DNA of 64,000 nt from Lentzea terrae (GCF_003265345.1 NZ_QFWW01000006.1:428985-492984); one strand, 5' to 3'. Numbered from the stretch's first letter, positions 44,294 to 53,352 are shown. Numbers and translations are program-made. Notes: a model not told the origin generated them from the sequence alone.

Positions 44294-45109
44294 ATGACTC
44301 CCTCCACCGCGTACAGCAGGGACCCGGGTGACGAGCTACGGCGCCTCCGAGAGACGTGCACGGGCCTCAAGAGCAACGAGCTGGCAAAGAAGCTCGGCTG
44401 GGATCCCAGCAAGATCTCCACCATCGAGCACGGCAAGGCGCGCGCCAGCGAGATCGACCTCATCCAGTTCTTGTCCATGTGCGGCAAGGACATCGACTAC
44501 GTCAACGACTTCAAGCGCCGCTACCAGTACGCCTTCGACGAGTACTTCGTGCAGCTGTCCGGCAACCTGCGGACGGTCGGGCTAGCCGAGTCCACGGCCA
44601 GGACGATCATCAGCTACGAGACGCTGATTGTGCCAGGTCTCTTCCAGGACATCCGAGTACGCCGAGAGGGTGTACCACGCGAACGGGACCGTCGCGGAAG
44701 AGCGGATACCCGAACTCGTGCAGTGCCGGACAGACCGCCAGGCGATCCTGCAGCGACACGATCGGCCGGATTGCTTGTTCTACATCCATGAGCTAGCGCT
44801 GCCGCAGCCCATGGGCGATGACGGGTGATGCAGGCCCAGTACACGCGCCTGCTGTCCAAGGCGCACATGATCCGGCTCGTTCCCGCGGAGGTTGCCGTGC
44901 TGTCGGCCGGCTTCATGCTCTGGGAGTTCGAGAAGGCCGACCCGGTCGCCTACAGCGAGTCGGAGTTCGCGCGCGTGTTCGTCCAGGATCTCGGCGCGAT
45001 CGCCAAAGCGAGGCAGCACTTCAAGCAGCTGGACGAGGTCGCCCTCGATGGAGAGCGAACGCGCAGCAAGCTGAAGCAGTACCTCCGCCAGCTCGTCGGA
45101 GCTGGATGA
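44294..45109 (+). pseudogene. Frameshifted XRE-DUF5753 (Scr1-type) regulator
   Basis: The first ~118 codons encode an XRE helix-turn-helix (LRETCTGLKSNELAKKLGWD) and the start of DUF5753 (SYETLIVPGLFQ). Near 44653 one extra base (CAGGACATCC for an expected CAGACATCC) throws the frame to an early stop at 44791. The domain continues in another frame (SEYAERVYHANGTVAEERIP). A single-base loss near 44822 returns it to the original frame (MQAQYTRLLSKAHMIRLVP to LRQLVGAG). The two indels cancel in phase but leave a stop between them. Confidence 0.88.
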
Positions 45110-45277
45110 ACCCGAACTTGAGGTAAGCGCCCACGGCAGCGCCCCTCAGCCACCGCGACTTCAGCGTCATCAACCGTGCGGGACTCGAAGAACGCGAGCG
45201 GCGACGTCCTCGCGTTCTCCACCCCTGCCTGGAGCGCGCTGGTCGGCTGGATCGGCTCGCGCTCCCCGCAGGTCTGA
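45106..45277 (+). pseudogene. Decayed DUF397 gene, partner of the XRE pseudogene
   Basis: ATG 45106 overlaps the XRE stop (ATGA) and gives MNPNLR followed at once by a stop. The DUF397 core then reads in another frame from about 45146: SSTVRDSKNASGDVLAFSTP then AWSALVGWIG, ending at TGA 45275-45277. XRE-DUF5753/DUF397 pairs are very common in actinobacteria; here both partners are broken. Confidence 0.75.
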
Positions 45278-45290
45278 TCACGACAGCACA

Positions 45291-45320
45291 GAGGCCCACC
45301 CCGCGGCAGGGATGGGCCTC
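45291..45320 (-). terminator. Terminator hairpin after the protease operon
   Basis: GAGGCCCA (45291-45298) pairs with TGGGCCTC (45313-45320) around a 14-nt loop, 19 nt beyond the stop at 45339 on the minus strand. Confidence 0.78.
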
Positions 45321-45338
45321 GCTCGTTCATCGGTGCTC

Positions 45339-45575
45339 TCAGCCACCCGCGGGCGGTTCCGGCATGGGGGCCGGCTTCGCGTCGCGCATGCGTTCCTCGG
45401 TCCAGTAGTCCGGGTCGGTGTGCTCCGCCGGTCCACCTGCCACCTCTGGACCGGCGGGACCGGCGGGAGCGGCCGGATCACCCGTTCCGCGCAACCCGGC
45501 GATCACGGAGGCGCTCAGCACGACAGTCGCCGCGATGACCGCCACCACCACAACCATGCGCGTGCGGGTGCTCAT
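45339..45575 (-). CDS. Small exported/membrane protein sharing the protease pro-region motif
   Basis: 78 residues. One hydrophobic N-terminal helix (~7-28), a Pro/Gly-rich linker, then PDYWTEERMRDAKPAPMP. The adjacent protease carries the related NEYWTPERLAAAKPAV in its pro-region. The start is 10 nt after the protease stop and uses the ribosome binding site AAGGAGGC that includes the end of that gene, so expression is linked. Function unknown; possibly a pro-region mimic or partner. Confidence 0.78.
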   Translation of the reverse strand: MSTRTRMVVVVAVIAATVVLSASVIAGLRGTGDPAAPAGPAGPEVAGGPAEHTDPDYWTEERMRDAKPAPMPEPPAGG

Positions 45576-45584
45576 GGAGCCTCC

Positions 45585-46595
45585 TTACGGCGTTTGGTTT
45601 TTCGCGTTATTGAAGACGTCGTTCACGTGACTGTCATAATACGGCCCGGAATTGTTCCCGTCCAGAAGTCCCTGGGTCGCACTGATCACGTAACCGAGGC
45701 CGTTGGGCTGGTAGTTCTCGAGCCACGGCCCACCACTGGCACCGCCGCCGAAATTGCAGCCGAGTCGATAGGCGTTCGCGCTCGGCCACCGGTCGGTCGT
45801 TCCCCAGCAGTACCACTGCACCTCACCGCCGTCACGGTTTCCCGGATAGCCGGCGATGTGCACGTAACGGCTGTAACTGCCGTTGTACCGGAAGCCGTGG
45901 CCGCCCGCCGCGTTGACCACTTTCTGGCCTGAACTGTTGGCGTACGTCACCACCCACGCGAAGTCGCGCTGCCAGTCGTTGCGGACCGACCACCCCGTGG
46001 AGTAGTGGAACCAGTAGGCGGCGAACCGTCCACGCGGCTCGGAGCCGCGCTGGTAGCCCGGGATGAAGACCCAGTTCCGCATGACCTGTCCGTTGCCGCC
46101 GCCCACGACCGCGCAGTGGCCCGCGGTGACGACAAGGCTCTTGGAGGCGCTGTTCACGGCACTGCCGGAGCACTGGTAGCCGCCGTTGTTCCGCGGGTCG
46201 ACGAAGTAGATCTTGCCGTTGGTGTAGGAGAACCAGGCGTCCTGGGCCGACGGGCCGCCCGTCACCGTCGGCGCTGCCGGGGCGGAGGCGGTCGCGGCCT
46301 TCCCCGTCGGAGCCGACGTCGTCGCGTTCGTCTTCGTCGGGCCGGCGGTTGCGACGGCGGGCTTGGCCGCCGCGAGCCGTTCCGGCGTCCAGTACTCGTT
46401 GACGATCCGCTGGGCTTCGGCGGGTGAAACCTTGCGCTCGGCGCGAGCGCTCTCGTCCCACACGACTGCGGACGTGCCGACGATCGAGTCCGTTTTCGCC
46501 GCAGATTCGGCATTCGCCGGAACGGCGACCAAAATTGACGCGACGAGCGTCAGACCAGAAAAAACGCCAAGCATCGATCTTCGGGCAAATATCAT
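45585..46595 (-). CDS. Secreted trypsin-like serine protease (S1-type)
   Basis: 336 residues. Signal peptide ~1-29. A pro-region to ~125 contains VSPAEAQRIVNEYWTPERL and a Thr/Ala/Pro-rich linker. The catalytic domain has His in VVTAGHCA, Asp in QRDFAWVV and Ser in GGGASGGPW, plus paired cysteines. It is an extracellular chymotrypsin-fold endopeptidase of the actinobacterial type. It shares a promoter with the small downstream protein. Confidence 0.9.
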   Translation of the reverse strand: MIFARRSMLGVFSGLTLVASILVAVPANAESAAKTDSIVGTSAVVWDESARAERKVSPAEAQRIVNEYWTPERLAAAKPAVATAGPTKTNATTSAPTGKAATASAPAAPTVTGGPSAQDAWFSYTNGKIYFVDPRNNGGYQCSGSAVNSASKSLVVTAGHCAVVGGGNGQVMRNWVFIPGYQRGSEPRGRFAAYWFHYSTGWSVRNDWQRDFAWVVTYANSSGQKVVNAAGGHGFRYNGSYSRYVHIAGYPGNRDGGEVQWYCWGTTDRWPSANAYRLGCNFGGGASGGPWLENYQPNGLGYVISATQGLLDGNNSGPYYDSHVNDVFNNAKNQTP

Positions 46596-46726
46596 CGTTC
46601 CCCCTAAGGAACTGATTTTCCCCTCTGGCGAAACTCGCCAGCCTGCACAGCACAGTAGCCAGCTGATTTTGGCCCAACAACCGCCTACTGGCGCAAGGAA
46701 GATATTCCGCGTCGCATAGACGCGTT

Positions 46727-48391
46727 TCAGCTCGCTCGGTTTTCGTTGAGGTAGTTGTAGATCGTGTAGCGGGTGACCTCCAGGACACCCGCCAGATGGT
46801 CCACCGAGTCACGGATGAGGAAGAACCCTGCCTCGTCCAGGACTCGCACGACCTGCGACTTGTGCACCTTCTTCATCAGCTCGACCGGCACCCCGACGTC
46901 GGCGATGGCCTTCTCGACCAACACCCGCTGCAGCGTGTCCACGTCCTGTGGAAAGTGCTCAACAGGCCCAGAAGCCTCGTGCGCAGCCAACTTATTGACA
47001 CACAAGCACCCCACGGCGACACCAGCAGCATCACGCACGAACGTCGTCGACGACCAGATGGCCCGCCCATCAGGCGCATACGTCTCGTAGCCCGGCATGT
47101 CCGTGGTGGTGCCGCGCCGCACCAGCCCCAGCAACAGGTCGGTCATCGGCCCGCCCACCTGCCGCCCGGTCAACGACCCGGCGATCGCGATGATCGAGTT
47201 CGGCAGCCGCGACAGGTCGTGCACCACGACCTCGGTGTCCGGTCCCAGAGCCGAGGCCAGGCTGTCCACCGTCGGCACCAGCGCCGACAAGGCCGCCGGC
47301 ACCGGTGACGCAGCTGTCCCGGACAGCGACTTCAACGCGGCTCGTACCCGTTCCAACGTGCCGCGCGAAGTCGTGGCGTGCGGCGACAACCGGACGTGCT
47401 CCGGCCGCACCGTCGCGGTGACCCCGAAGGCGTTCAACGCCTCCCCGACCACGGAAGCCGCCTCGGGCATCGTGAACGCCAGGATCCCCGCCCGGCGCTC
47501 CCGTGCCGACACGATCTTGCCGCCGCACGACAGCACGATCTCCTCCAGCTCGGCGACGACGTCCGAAACGGCCGAGTCCAAAGCCGAAACGCCCGCGAGC
47601 TCCACCAGTTCCAGTGCCTCCGCGAAGGCACCGGACACGACCGGCGAGAGGTTCGTGATGTTCCAGGACGCGGCATCGGGAGCAGGCTGGTGCACCGCGT
47701 TGTCGAACAGGCCGGCATCCAAAGCACCCGTCCAACCCGAAAGAACAGGCGAAAGCCGCTCCAAAGCGCGGTCCGAGAGCACGACGAAACCGGTGCTCCA
47801 CCCGGCCCGCAACCACTTCTGCCCGCCGACCACGAGCACGTCGGCGAGTTCCCACGGCTCGTCGGCCACGCCGAAGCCCTGGATGCCGTCGACGATGAGC
47901 AGCCGGTCGCCGAGGACCTCCCGCAAAGCAGAGAGATCAGCTCGGTAGCCGGTGCGGAAGTCCACAGCGGACACCGACAGCGCGGAAACCTCAGCAGTCA
48001 GACGGGTTGCGACGGCGGCCGGGGCCACCGGTCCGTCGAGAACCACCGACGGGAGTCCCGCGCGCACCCACGGATAGGTGTTGGCCGGGAACTCCGCCGC
48101 CGAGTACATGACCGTCCCGGACAGCCCGAAAGCCGCCTGGAACAGGCCGATCGAGGTGTTCGGGACGAGCGCCACGTGGTCGGTGTCCGTGCGGCACAAC
48201 CGGGCGACGGCTGCCTTCACCCGTTGTTCCTCGCGCATCAGCGTGTCCACTGTGGATGGACCGGCTAGCGAGGCCTGTTCCATCAGGCGCGAGGTGGCCG
48301 TGACCACAGCCAGCGAGGGCGGGCCGAAGCGGGCGAAGTCGAGGTACCCCTCCGGTTCGCGGAACTGGGCGAGGTACGAGGTGTCGATCAA
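46727..48391 (-). CDS. Class-V aminotransferase fused to YheO-like PAS and C-terminal HTH
   Basis: 554 residues from TTG 48391. Residues 1-~355 are a class-V PLP enzyme (kynureninase/cysteine-desulfurase group): Asp168 in IVDGIQGFG and the PLP lysine Lys192 in VVGGQKWLRAG. Residues ~365-480 form a YheO/DauR-type PAS domain (VVVHDLSRLPNSIIAIAGSL). Residues ~490-554 are a DauR-type HTH (FFLIRDSVDHLAGVLEVTRY). HTH-aminotransferase fusions of the MocR kind put the HTH first; this order is different. It is the last gene of an amino-acid ABC transporter operon, one base after the ATPase stop, so it probably senses or converts the imported substrate. Confidence 0.85.
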   Translation of the reverse strand: MIDTSYLAQFREPEGYLDFARFGPPSLAVVTATSRLMEQASLAGPSTVDTLMREEQRVKAAVARLCRTDTDHVALVPNTSIGLFQAAFGLSGTVMYSAAEFPANTYPWVRAGLPSVVLDGPVAPAAVATRLTAEVSALSVSAVDFRTGYRADLSALREVLGDRLLIVDGIQGFGVADEPWELADVLVVGGQKWLRAGWSTGFVVLSDRALERLSPVLSGWTGALDAGLFDNAVHQPAPDAASWNITNLSPVVSGAFAEALELVELAGVSALDSAVSDVVAELEEIVLSCGGKIVSARERRAGILAFTMPEAASVVGEALNAFGVTATVRPEHVRLSPHATTSRGTLERVRAALKSLSGTAASPVPAALSALVPTVDSLASALGPDTEVVVHDLSRLPNSIIAIAGSLTGRQVGGPMTDLLLGLVRRGTTTDMPGYETYAPDGRAIWSSTTFVRDAAGVAVGCLCVNKLAAHEASGPVEHFPQDVDTLQRVLVEKAIADVGVPVELMKKVHKSQVVRVLDEAGFFLIRDSVDHLAGVLEVTRYTIYNYLNENRAS

Positions 48392-48392
48392 C

Positions 48393-49151
48393 TTAGAGCA
48401 CCTTTGCGAGGAACTGTTGCGTGCGCGGCTGCTGTGGATTGTCCAGCACGTCGGCCGGTGTGCCGCTCTCCACCACGGCGCCGTCGACGAGGAACACCAC
48501 GCGGTCGGCGACCGAGCGGGCGAAACCGATCTCGTGAGTGACCACGATCATCGTCATGCCGTCGCGGGCCAGCGAGGTCATCACGTCGAGCACCTCGCCG
48601 ACCAGCTCCGGGTCCAACGCGGACGTGGGCTCGTCGAACAGCATCAGCTTGGGCTTCATCGCCAGAGCCCGCGCGATCGCAACACGTTGCTGCTGGCCAC
48701 CGGACAGCTGCGCCGGGTACGAGCCCGCCTTCTCCGCGAGCCCGACCCGTTCCAGCAAGGTCACCGCCTCGGCCCGGACCTCGGCCCGGTCGCGGCGCAG
48801 CACCTGGACCGGGCCCTCCATGACGTTCTCCAGCGCCGTGCGGTGCGGGAACAGGTTGAATCGCTGGAACACCATGCCGACGTCGCGCCGCTGGTGGGCC
48901 GCCTCGCGTTCGCGCAGCTCGTAGAGCTTCCCACCGTGAGATCGGAACCCGACCGGGACGCCGTCGACCCAGATCCGGCCGGCGTCGATGGTCTCCAGGT
49001 GGTTCACACAGCGCAGGAAGGTCGACTTCCCCGCGCCGGACGGGCCGAGCAGGCAGACGACCTCGCCGCGGTCGACCTCCAGGTCGATTCCGCGCAGCAC
49101 TTCGGTGTGGCCGAACGACTTGCGGACCCCAACCGCCTCAACGAGGGCCAT
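48393..49151 (-). CDS. Polar amino acid ABC transporter ATP-binding protein
   Basis: 252 residues from ATG 49151 (GGAG 7 nt upstream). Walker [15 protein letters not shown], signature [15 protein letters not shown], Walker [13 protein letters not shown] and the H-loop THEIGFA are all intact. GlnQ-type family. The start lies 14 nt inside the permease gene. Confidence 0.95.
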   Translation of the reverse strand: MALVEAVGVRKSFGHTEVLRGIDLEVDRGEVVCLLGPSGAGKSTFLRCVNHLETIDAGRIWVDGVPVGFRSHGGKLYELREREAAHQRRDVGMVFQRFNLFPHRTALENVMEGPVQVLRRDRAEVRAEAVTLLERVGLAEKAGSYPAQLSGGQQQRVAIARALAMKPKLMLFDEPTSALDPELVGEVLDVMTSLARDGMTMIVVTHEIGFARSVADRVVFLVDGAVVESGTPADVLDNPQQPRTQQFLAKVL

Positions 49152-49953
49152 AAGCACGCTCCAGGTAGTGCTGCCCGATCGACGCGAGGGACACCATCAC
49201 GAGGTACCAGGCCGCGGCGGCGAACAGGGTTTCCATGATCTCCAGGTTGCGCGAGGAGATGTTGTTCGCGGCGTGGATGAGCTCCAGGAAGGCGATCACC
49301 GACGCCATCGAGGTGCCCTTGATCATGTTGATGAAGTTGTTGCCGGTCGGCGGGATGATCACGCGCATCGCCTGCGGCAGCACGACTCTGCGCAGCGTCG
49401 TCATCGGCGTCATGCCGATCGACTTGGCCGCCTCGGTCTGGCCGGAGTCCACGCTGCTCAGGCCGGCGCGGACGATCTCGGCCATGTAGGCGCTCTCGTT
49501 GAGCCCCAGCCCGAGCAGCGCCGCCACGAACGCCGTCATGACCACGTTCGTCGGCACGGTGAAGAGCATCGGGATGCTGATGTTCTTGAACACCAGCGCG
49601 AGGTTGAACCAGATCAGGATCTGCAGCAGCACCGGCAGCCCGCGGAACAGCCAGATGTAGCCGACGGCGAACCACCGCGCGACCGGGTTGGCTGACAGCC
49701 GCATCAACGCGATCACGACGCCCAGGACGATCGCGCCGCCCTGGGCCGCCACGGCGAGCACGATGGTGTTGAGCAGGCCTTCGAGCATCACGGGGTGCGT
49801 GAAGAACCCCGGCACGTCCTCCCACTGGATCTCCGCCTCGGCCATCGCCCAGCCGAGGCCGACGATGATCAGGAGGATGACCGCGCCGCTGATCCACCGC
49901 CCAGGATGGCGCAGCGGCACGACCTCCAGGTTCTCGCGAAGATCACTTGCCAT
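49138..49953 (-). CDS. Amino acid ABC transporter permease
   Basis: 271 residues, five or more membrane helices, HisMQ-type. The EAA loop reads [20 protein letters not shown], followed by [17 protein letters not shown]. It overlaps the binding-protein gene by 11 nt. A single permease gene suggests a homodimeric channel. Confidence 0.95.
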   Translation of the reverse strand: MASDLRENLEVVPLRHPGRWISGAVILLIIVGLGWAMAEAEIQWEDVPGFFTHPVMLEGLLNTIVLAVAAQGGAIVLGVVIALMRLSANPVARWFAVGYIWLFRGLPVLLQILIWFNLALVFKNISIPMLFTVPTNVVMTAFVAALLGLGLNESAYMAEIVRAGLSSVDSGQTEAAKSIGMTPMTTLRRVVLPQAMRVIIPPTGNNFINMIKGTSMASVIAFLELIHAANNISSRNLEIMETLFAAAAWYLVMVSLASIGQHYLERAYGPR

Positions 49954-50845
49954 TGATGGCGGCCTTCGTGATCGCGCCCTGCTTGATGTCCCAGGTGGTG
50001 AGGATCTTGGTGTAGGTGCCGTCGTCGATCAGCGCCTGCAGCGCGCCCTTGATCGCCTCGGCCAGCTTGGCGTTCTGCTTGTTGACGCCGATGCCGTACG
50101 GACCACCGTTGATCGGCGGGAGCTGGACGACCTCGAAGTAGCTGCCGTCACCAGCGGTCTTCGCGACATACACGGCGGTCGGCAGGTCGTTGAGGATCGC
50201 CGCGACCCGGCCCGTGCGCAGCTGGTTCTGGTTGCCGGTGTCGCTGTCGGTGACGCTCAGCTGGACCTCGGGCTTGCCCTGGTCCTGGCACTTCTGGCTC
50301 TGCTCCTTGGCGAACTGCTCCTGCGAGCTGCCGAGGTTCACCGCCACGCCCTTGCCGCACAGGTCGTCCGGACCCTTGACGCCCTGCGGGTTCCCCTTCT
50401 GCACCATGATCGTGATGCCGGAGGTGAAGTAGTCGACGAAGTCGATCTTCTGCTGCCGCTCGGCGGTGTCGTTCATCGCGGCCATGGTCACGTCGACGCG
50501 CTTGGTCTCCAGGCTGGTGATCAGCGAGCTGAACGCCATGTCGCTGTGCTCGGCCTGGAGCCCGAGCTTGGCGGCGATCGCCTTGATCAGGTCGACCTCC
50601 GACCCCATCGGCGTCTTGCCGTCCTGGTCGTAGAAGTTGTTCGGCGGGTTCTGGATGTTCGACCCGACCTTGAGCTTCCCGCTCGACGCGATCTCGGCGG
50701 GTACCAGCGCGGCGAGCTTGTCGTCCTTCTTGACGCTCGACAGGTCCGACGACGGCGGGGTGCTCGTCTGCGTGTTGTCAGACGTGCCTCCGCAAGCAGC
50801 AAGCGTTGCGACGAGCAACGCGGTCACGAGCAGGCGCGGCATCAT
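49943..50845 (-). CDS. Amino acid ABC transporter substrate-binding lipoprotein
   Basis: 300 residues from ATG 50845. Lipoprotein signal with lipobox LAAC (Cys18), then a Thr/Ser linker and the family-3 periplasmic-binding fold (LKVGSNIQNPPNNFYDQDGK; GSEVDLIKAIAAKLGL; FSSLITSLETKRVDVTMAAM). A TACGGT box 7 nt upstream supports leaderless initiation. First gene of the four-gene operon. Ligand unknown; the fused PLP gene downstream suggests an amino acid. Confidence 0.94.
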   Translation of the reverse strand: MMPRLLVTALLVATLAACGGTSDNTQTSTPPSSDLSSVKKDDKLAALVPAEIASSGKLKVGSNIQNPPNNFYDQDGKTPMGSEVDLIKAIAAKLGLQAEHSDMAFSSLITSLETKRVDVTMAAMNDTAERQQKIDFVDYFTSGITIMVQKGNPQGVKGPDDLCGKGVAVNLGSSQEQFAKEQSQKCQDQGKPEVQLSVTDSDTGNQNQLRTGRVAAILNDLPTAVYVAKTAGDGSYFEVVQLPPINGGPYGIGVNKQNAKLAEAIKGALQALIDDGTYTKILTTWDIKQGAITKAAINGK

Positions 50846-50852
50846 GGCGGGC

Positions 50853-50858
50853 ACCGTA
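50853..50858 (-). promoter_or_regulatory. Leaderless -10 box (TACGGT, minus strand) for the ABC operon
   Basis: TACGGT lies 7 nt before ATG 50845. Confidence 0.5.
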
Positions 50859-51015
50859 CAACGCCACGTTGAACACGTCCACAAAAAGTTGAAACCACCT
50901 GCCCAGCTGGCCCGTCTGCCGCGGTCGGCCGCAGCTCCGGCAGCGTTGCCCGCTTTGCGAAAACTGGTCTCAGGACTAGGGCGGGCGACGTGGGCGCCGT
51001 CGAAAAATGCTGTCA

Positions 51016-51200
51016 TGCCCGACCGCTCACGAGATGTGTCGCGCCGAGGGATTCTCGCCGCGGCCGCAGCCGGTTCTGCGCCACCTACTACGAGCCGAAT
51101 GGCGCGGCCACATCGTTTCGGTACGAGCCGGGGTTCTACGCGCGGCTGGAAACCTGGCACCAGAACTTCCGCGCTTCGACACCGAACCACTGGACGGCAC
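51016..51200 (+). pseudogene. Relic of a Tat-exported protein
   Basis: ATG 51016 opens with a Tat-like leader (MPDRSRDVSRRGILAAAAAG). After ~22 codons the sensible reading moves one frame over: CATYYEPNGAATSFRYEPGF then YARLETWHQNFRASTPNHW, which resembles secreted actinobacterial extensin/peptidase-like proteins. No catalytic part follows before 51390. This is a family guess from memory. The rest of 50859-51392 shows nothing else convincing. Confidence 0.45.
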
Positions 51201-51392
51201 GACACCGGGATCGACGGCGACCGGGGTCCGCAGACCCAGAGCCGCTCGTCCGCCGTGCTGGCCCGTACCAGGTCAGACGGCGCGATCACCGCGCAGAGCC
51301 GCCGGCTGCATTTCTGCCGCCAGAGCGCGCTGCGTGCGTGGGCACTCGCGCCCTGATTTCTGTCACATCCACCTAGTTGAGGGGAGTTCGTC

Positions 51393-51830
51393 ATGCAGAT
51401 GAAACGATTTGTGGTCGCTTTTCTCGCCGTGCTGGCCGCGTTCGTACTGACAGCTGGAAACGCCAGTGCCGCCGAGCCCAGAACCGCCGAGCTCACGGCC
51501 GCCGACGTGTCGATCATGGCTTGGGAATGTCCGTCCGGGCACTTCTGCGCCTACACGGGCCTGAACGGCACGGGCTCCAGGTGCGCCTGGTCGGGCGCCG
51601 ACCCGGACTGGCTGTCCGGAAACGTCCGGTGTTCGTGGGCCGGTTCGACGCGTGTGCAGTCCTACAAGAACAACGGCACGAGCGGCAGCTTCACCGGTGT
51701 CGAGATCTACCGCAACGCGGATTACATCGGCAAGTTCCACTGCGTCCTGCAAGGCGGACAGGGATGGAACGTAACCGCGGGCGGCGTTCTCCTCCGCTCC
51801 CACCGGTGGATTTCGAGCACCTGCAATTGA
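51393..51830 (+). CDS. Secreted peptidase inhibitor family I36-like protein
   Basis: 145 residues. ATG follows GAGGGGAG. Signal peptide ~1-27. The mature part has ECPSGHFCAYTGLNGTGSRC, the beta-gamma-crystallin-like start of I36 (SMI-type) inhibitors, and six cysteines. Probably an extracellular protease inhibitor, though small I36-like proteins may have other roles. A perfect terminator hairpin follows. Confidence 0.78.
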   Translation: MQMKRFVVAFLAVLAAFVLTAGNASAAEPRTAELTAADVSIMAWECPSGHFCAYTGLNGTGSRCAWSGADPDWLSGNVRCSWAGSTRVQSYKNNGTSGSFTGVEIYRNADYIGKFHCVLQGGQGWNVTAGGVLLRSHRWISSTCN

Positions 51831-51835
51831 CGTGA

Positions 51836-51863
51836 AGAGGGGGCGGGTCCACCCGCCCCCTCT
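51836..51863 (+). terminator. Terminator, 13-bp perfect stem
   Basis: AGAGGGGGCGGGT (51836-51848), a 2-nt step, then ACCCGCCCCCTCT (51851-51863). It lies 5 nt past the I36-like stop. Confidence 0.88.
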
Positions 51864-51873
51864 CGGCACCGGG

Positions 51874-51978
51874 AGATCGCAGCACCTCACCCGCGTCTAC
51901 CGCAAGCTCAACGCGCAGCACCGGACGGATCTGCCCGACCTGAGCGACGGGGAATTCCGGACCAGCGAGGTTCGTTGA
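51874..51978 (+). pseudogene. Tail fragment of a LuxR-type regulator
   Basis: In frame to TGA 51976-51978 the bases encode QHLTRVYRKLNAQHRTDLPD plus a short tail. This is the recognition helix and end of a LuxR HTH (compare VEGVLSRTYRKLGV in the LAL gene of this window). No upstream part of the HTH or ATPase survives; a terminator sits directly before it. Confidence 0.65.
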
Positions 51979-52013
51979 TACGGAGTACCCCAGGGACAAC
52001 GAGGAGGACCCCA

Positions 52014-52379
52014 ATGGCGACGGTCGAGCTGACCACGGAGAACTTCGACGAGGTGGTCGGTGGGTCCGGCATCGTCCTGGTCGACTTCTGGGCCGACTGG
52101 TGTGGCCCGTGCAAGGCGTTCGCGCCCACGTTCGAGGCCGCGTCGGAGAAGCACGAGGACCTCGTGTTCGGCAAGGTCGACACCGAGGCGCAGCAGCAGC
52201 TGGCGGCTGCGTTCGGCATCCGCAGCATCCCGACGTTGATGATCGTCCGGGAAGGCGTCGTGCTGTTCTCGCAGCCGGGTGCGCTGCCGGGCAACGCGCT
52301 GGACAGCCTCATCCAGCAGGCGCGTGACGTGAACATGGAAGAGGTCCACGCGCAGGTGAAGGAAGCTCAGCAGGGCTGA
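52014..52379 (+). CDS. Thioredoxin
   Basis: 121 residues from ATG 52014 (GAGGAGG 7 nt upstream). Active site WCGPC near residue 28 (VDFWADWCGPCKAFAPTF), cis-Pro segment SIPTLMIV. Standard thioredoxin, slightly long at the C-terminus. General cytoplasmic disulfide reductant. Confidence 0.94.
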   Translation: MATVELTTENFDEVVGGSGIVLVDFWADWCGPCKAFAPTFEAASEKHEDLVFGKVDTEAQQQLAAAFGIRSIPTLMIVREGVVLFSQPGALPGNALDSLIQQARDVNMEEVHAQVKEAQQG

Positions 52380-52412
52380 TTCACAAACCCCGGCCGTGGG
52401 TACCTGACGTGC

Positions 52413-52802
52413 ATGAACACCGACACGTCGACCGCTCAGCTGGTGAACCAGCTGTCCGAGCAGGTGAGCAGGCTCGCGCGCGACGAGATTCGTCTCGCGG
52501 TCGCTGAGCTCAAGGACAAGGGCAAGCACGCCGGTGTCGGCGCCGGGATGTTCGGCGCGGCCGGCGTGTTCGCGTGGTGGGGTGGGCTCAGCATCGTCGC
52601 GGGCATCATCCTCGCCCTCAGCCTCGTACTTCCGCCGTGGGCGGCCGCATTGATCGTCGCGGCCGCCCTTCTGCTCATCGCGGGCGTCGCGGCGCTCATG
52701 GGTCGCAGCCAGGTCCGGCAGGCGACTCCCCCGGTGCCGCGCCAGGCGATGGACAACGTCCAGGAGGACATCGCGACGATCAAGGAGCGTGCGCACCGAT
52801 GA
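52413..52802 (+). CDS. Phage-holin-3_6-family membrane protein
   Basis: 129 residues with an amphipathic N-terminal helix (~10-40) and two membrane helices (~47-70, ~75-97). This actinobacterial 'holin superfamily III' protein is chromosomal, not phage. It forms a tight operon with DUF3618 and DUF4235 genes (ATGA overlaps), a conserved envelope-stress-type trio of unknown function. Confidence 0.85.
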   Translation: MNTDTSTAQLVNQLSEQVSRLARDEIRLAVAELKDKGKHAGVGAGMFGAAGVFAWWGGLSIVAGIILALSLVLPPWAAALIVAAALLLIAGVAALMGRSQVRQATPPVPRQAMDNVQEDIATIKERAHR

Positions 52803-53086
52803 GCGATCCCAAGGACGAGCTCCAGAAAGACGTCGAGCGCACCCGCCGTGAGCTCGGTGAGACCGTGGAAGCGTTGGCGCACAAGGTCGACGTGCCCGGT
52901 CGGGTCAAGGAACAGGCGCGCGACACCAAGGTCAGGATGACCGTGGCGACCAACGAGGCGATCGACTCCCTGCCGGAGCCGGTGGCCCTGCAGGTCGAGA
53001 AGGCGCGCCGGCATCCCGCGGCCATTGCGGCAGTGCTCATCACGCTGGTCCTCGTGATCTGGAAACTTTCCAGGAGGAATGGATGA
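52799..53086 (+). CDS. DUF3618 protein
   Basis: 95 residues: DELQKDVERTRRELGETVEA is the DUF3618 signature, followed by a long helix and a C-terminal membrane helix (~73-91). Overlaps both neighbours at ATGA. Confidence 0.88.
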   Translation: MSDPKDELQKDVERTRRELGETVEALAHKVDVPGRVKEQARDTKVRMTVATNEAIDSLPEPVALQVEKARRHPAAIAAVLITLVLVIWKLSRRNG

Positions 53087-53352
53087 AGTTGCTGTACCGC
53101 CCACTGGGAATGTTGCTCGGCGCGTTGGGAGGCTTCCTCGCAACCGCGATCTTTGGTCAAGTGTGGAAAGTAGTCGCGGGTGATGAAGAAGCACCGAGCG
53201 CGACGATGCGGAACCGTACGTGGCGCGAGGTCCTGCTGGCCGCGGCGTTGCAGGGAGCCATCTTCGGCCTGGTGAAAGCCGCGATCGACCGCGGCGGCGC
53301 CAAGGGATTTCAGAAGCTGACGGGCAAATGGCCCGGTGACGAAGAGGATTGA
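53083..53352 (+). CDS. DUF4235 protein
   Basis: 89 residues, two short membrane helices (LGMLLGALGGFLATAIFGQV; EVLLAAALQGAIFGLVKAAI) with a WREV motif between, typical of DUF4235. Last gene of the holin-like/DUF3618 operon. Confidence 0.88.
   Translation: MKLLYRPLGMLLGALGGFLATAIFGQVWKVVAGDEEAPSATMRNRTWREVLLAAALQGAIFGLVKAAIDRGGAKGFQKLTGKWPGDEED

Noticed and set aside
52413..53352. Phage-holin annotation as a prophage remnant
   Set aside because: The holin-like, DUF3618 and DUF4235 trio is a normal chromosomal actinobacterial operon and no other phage gene is near.
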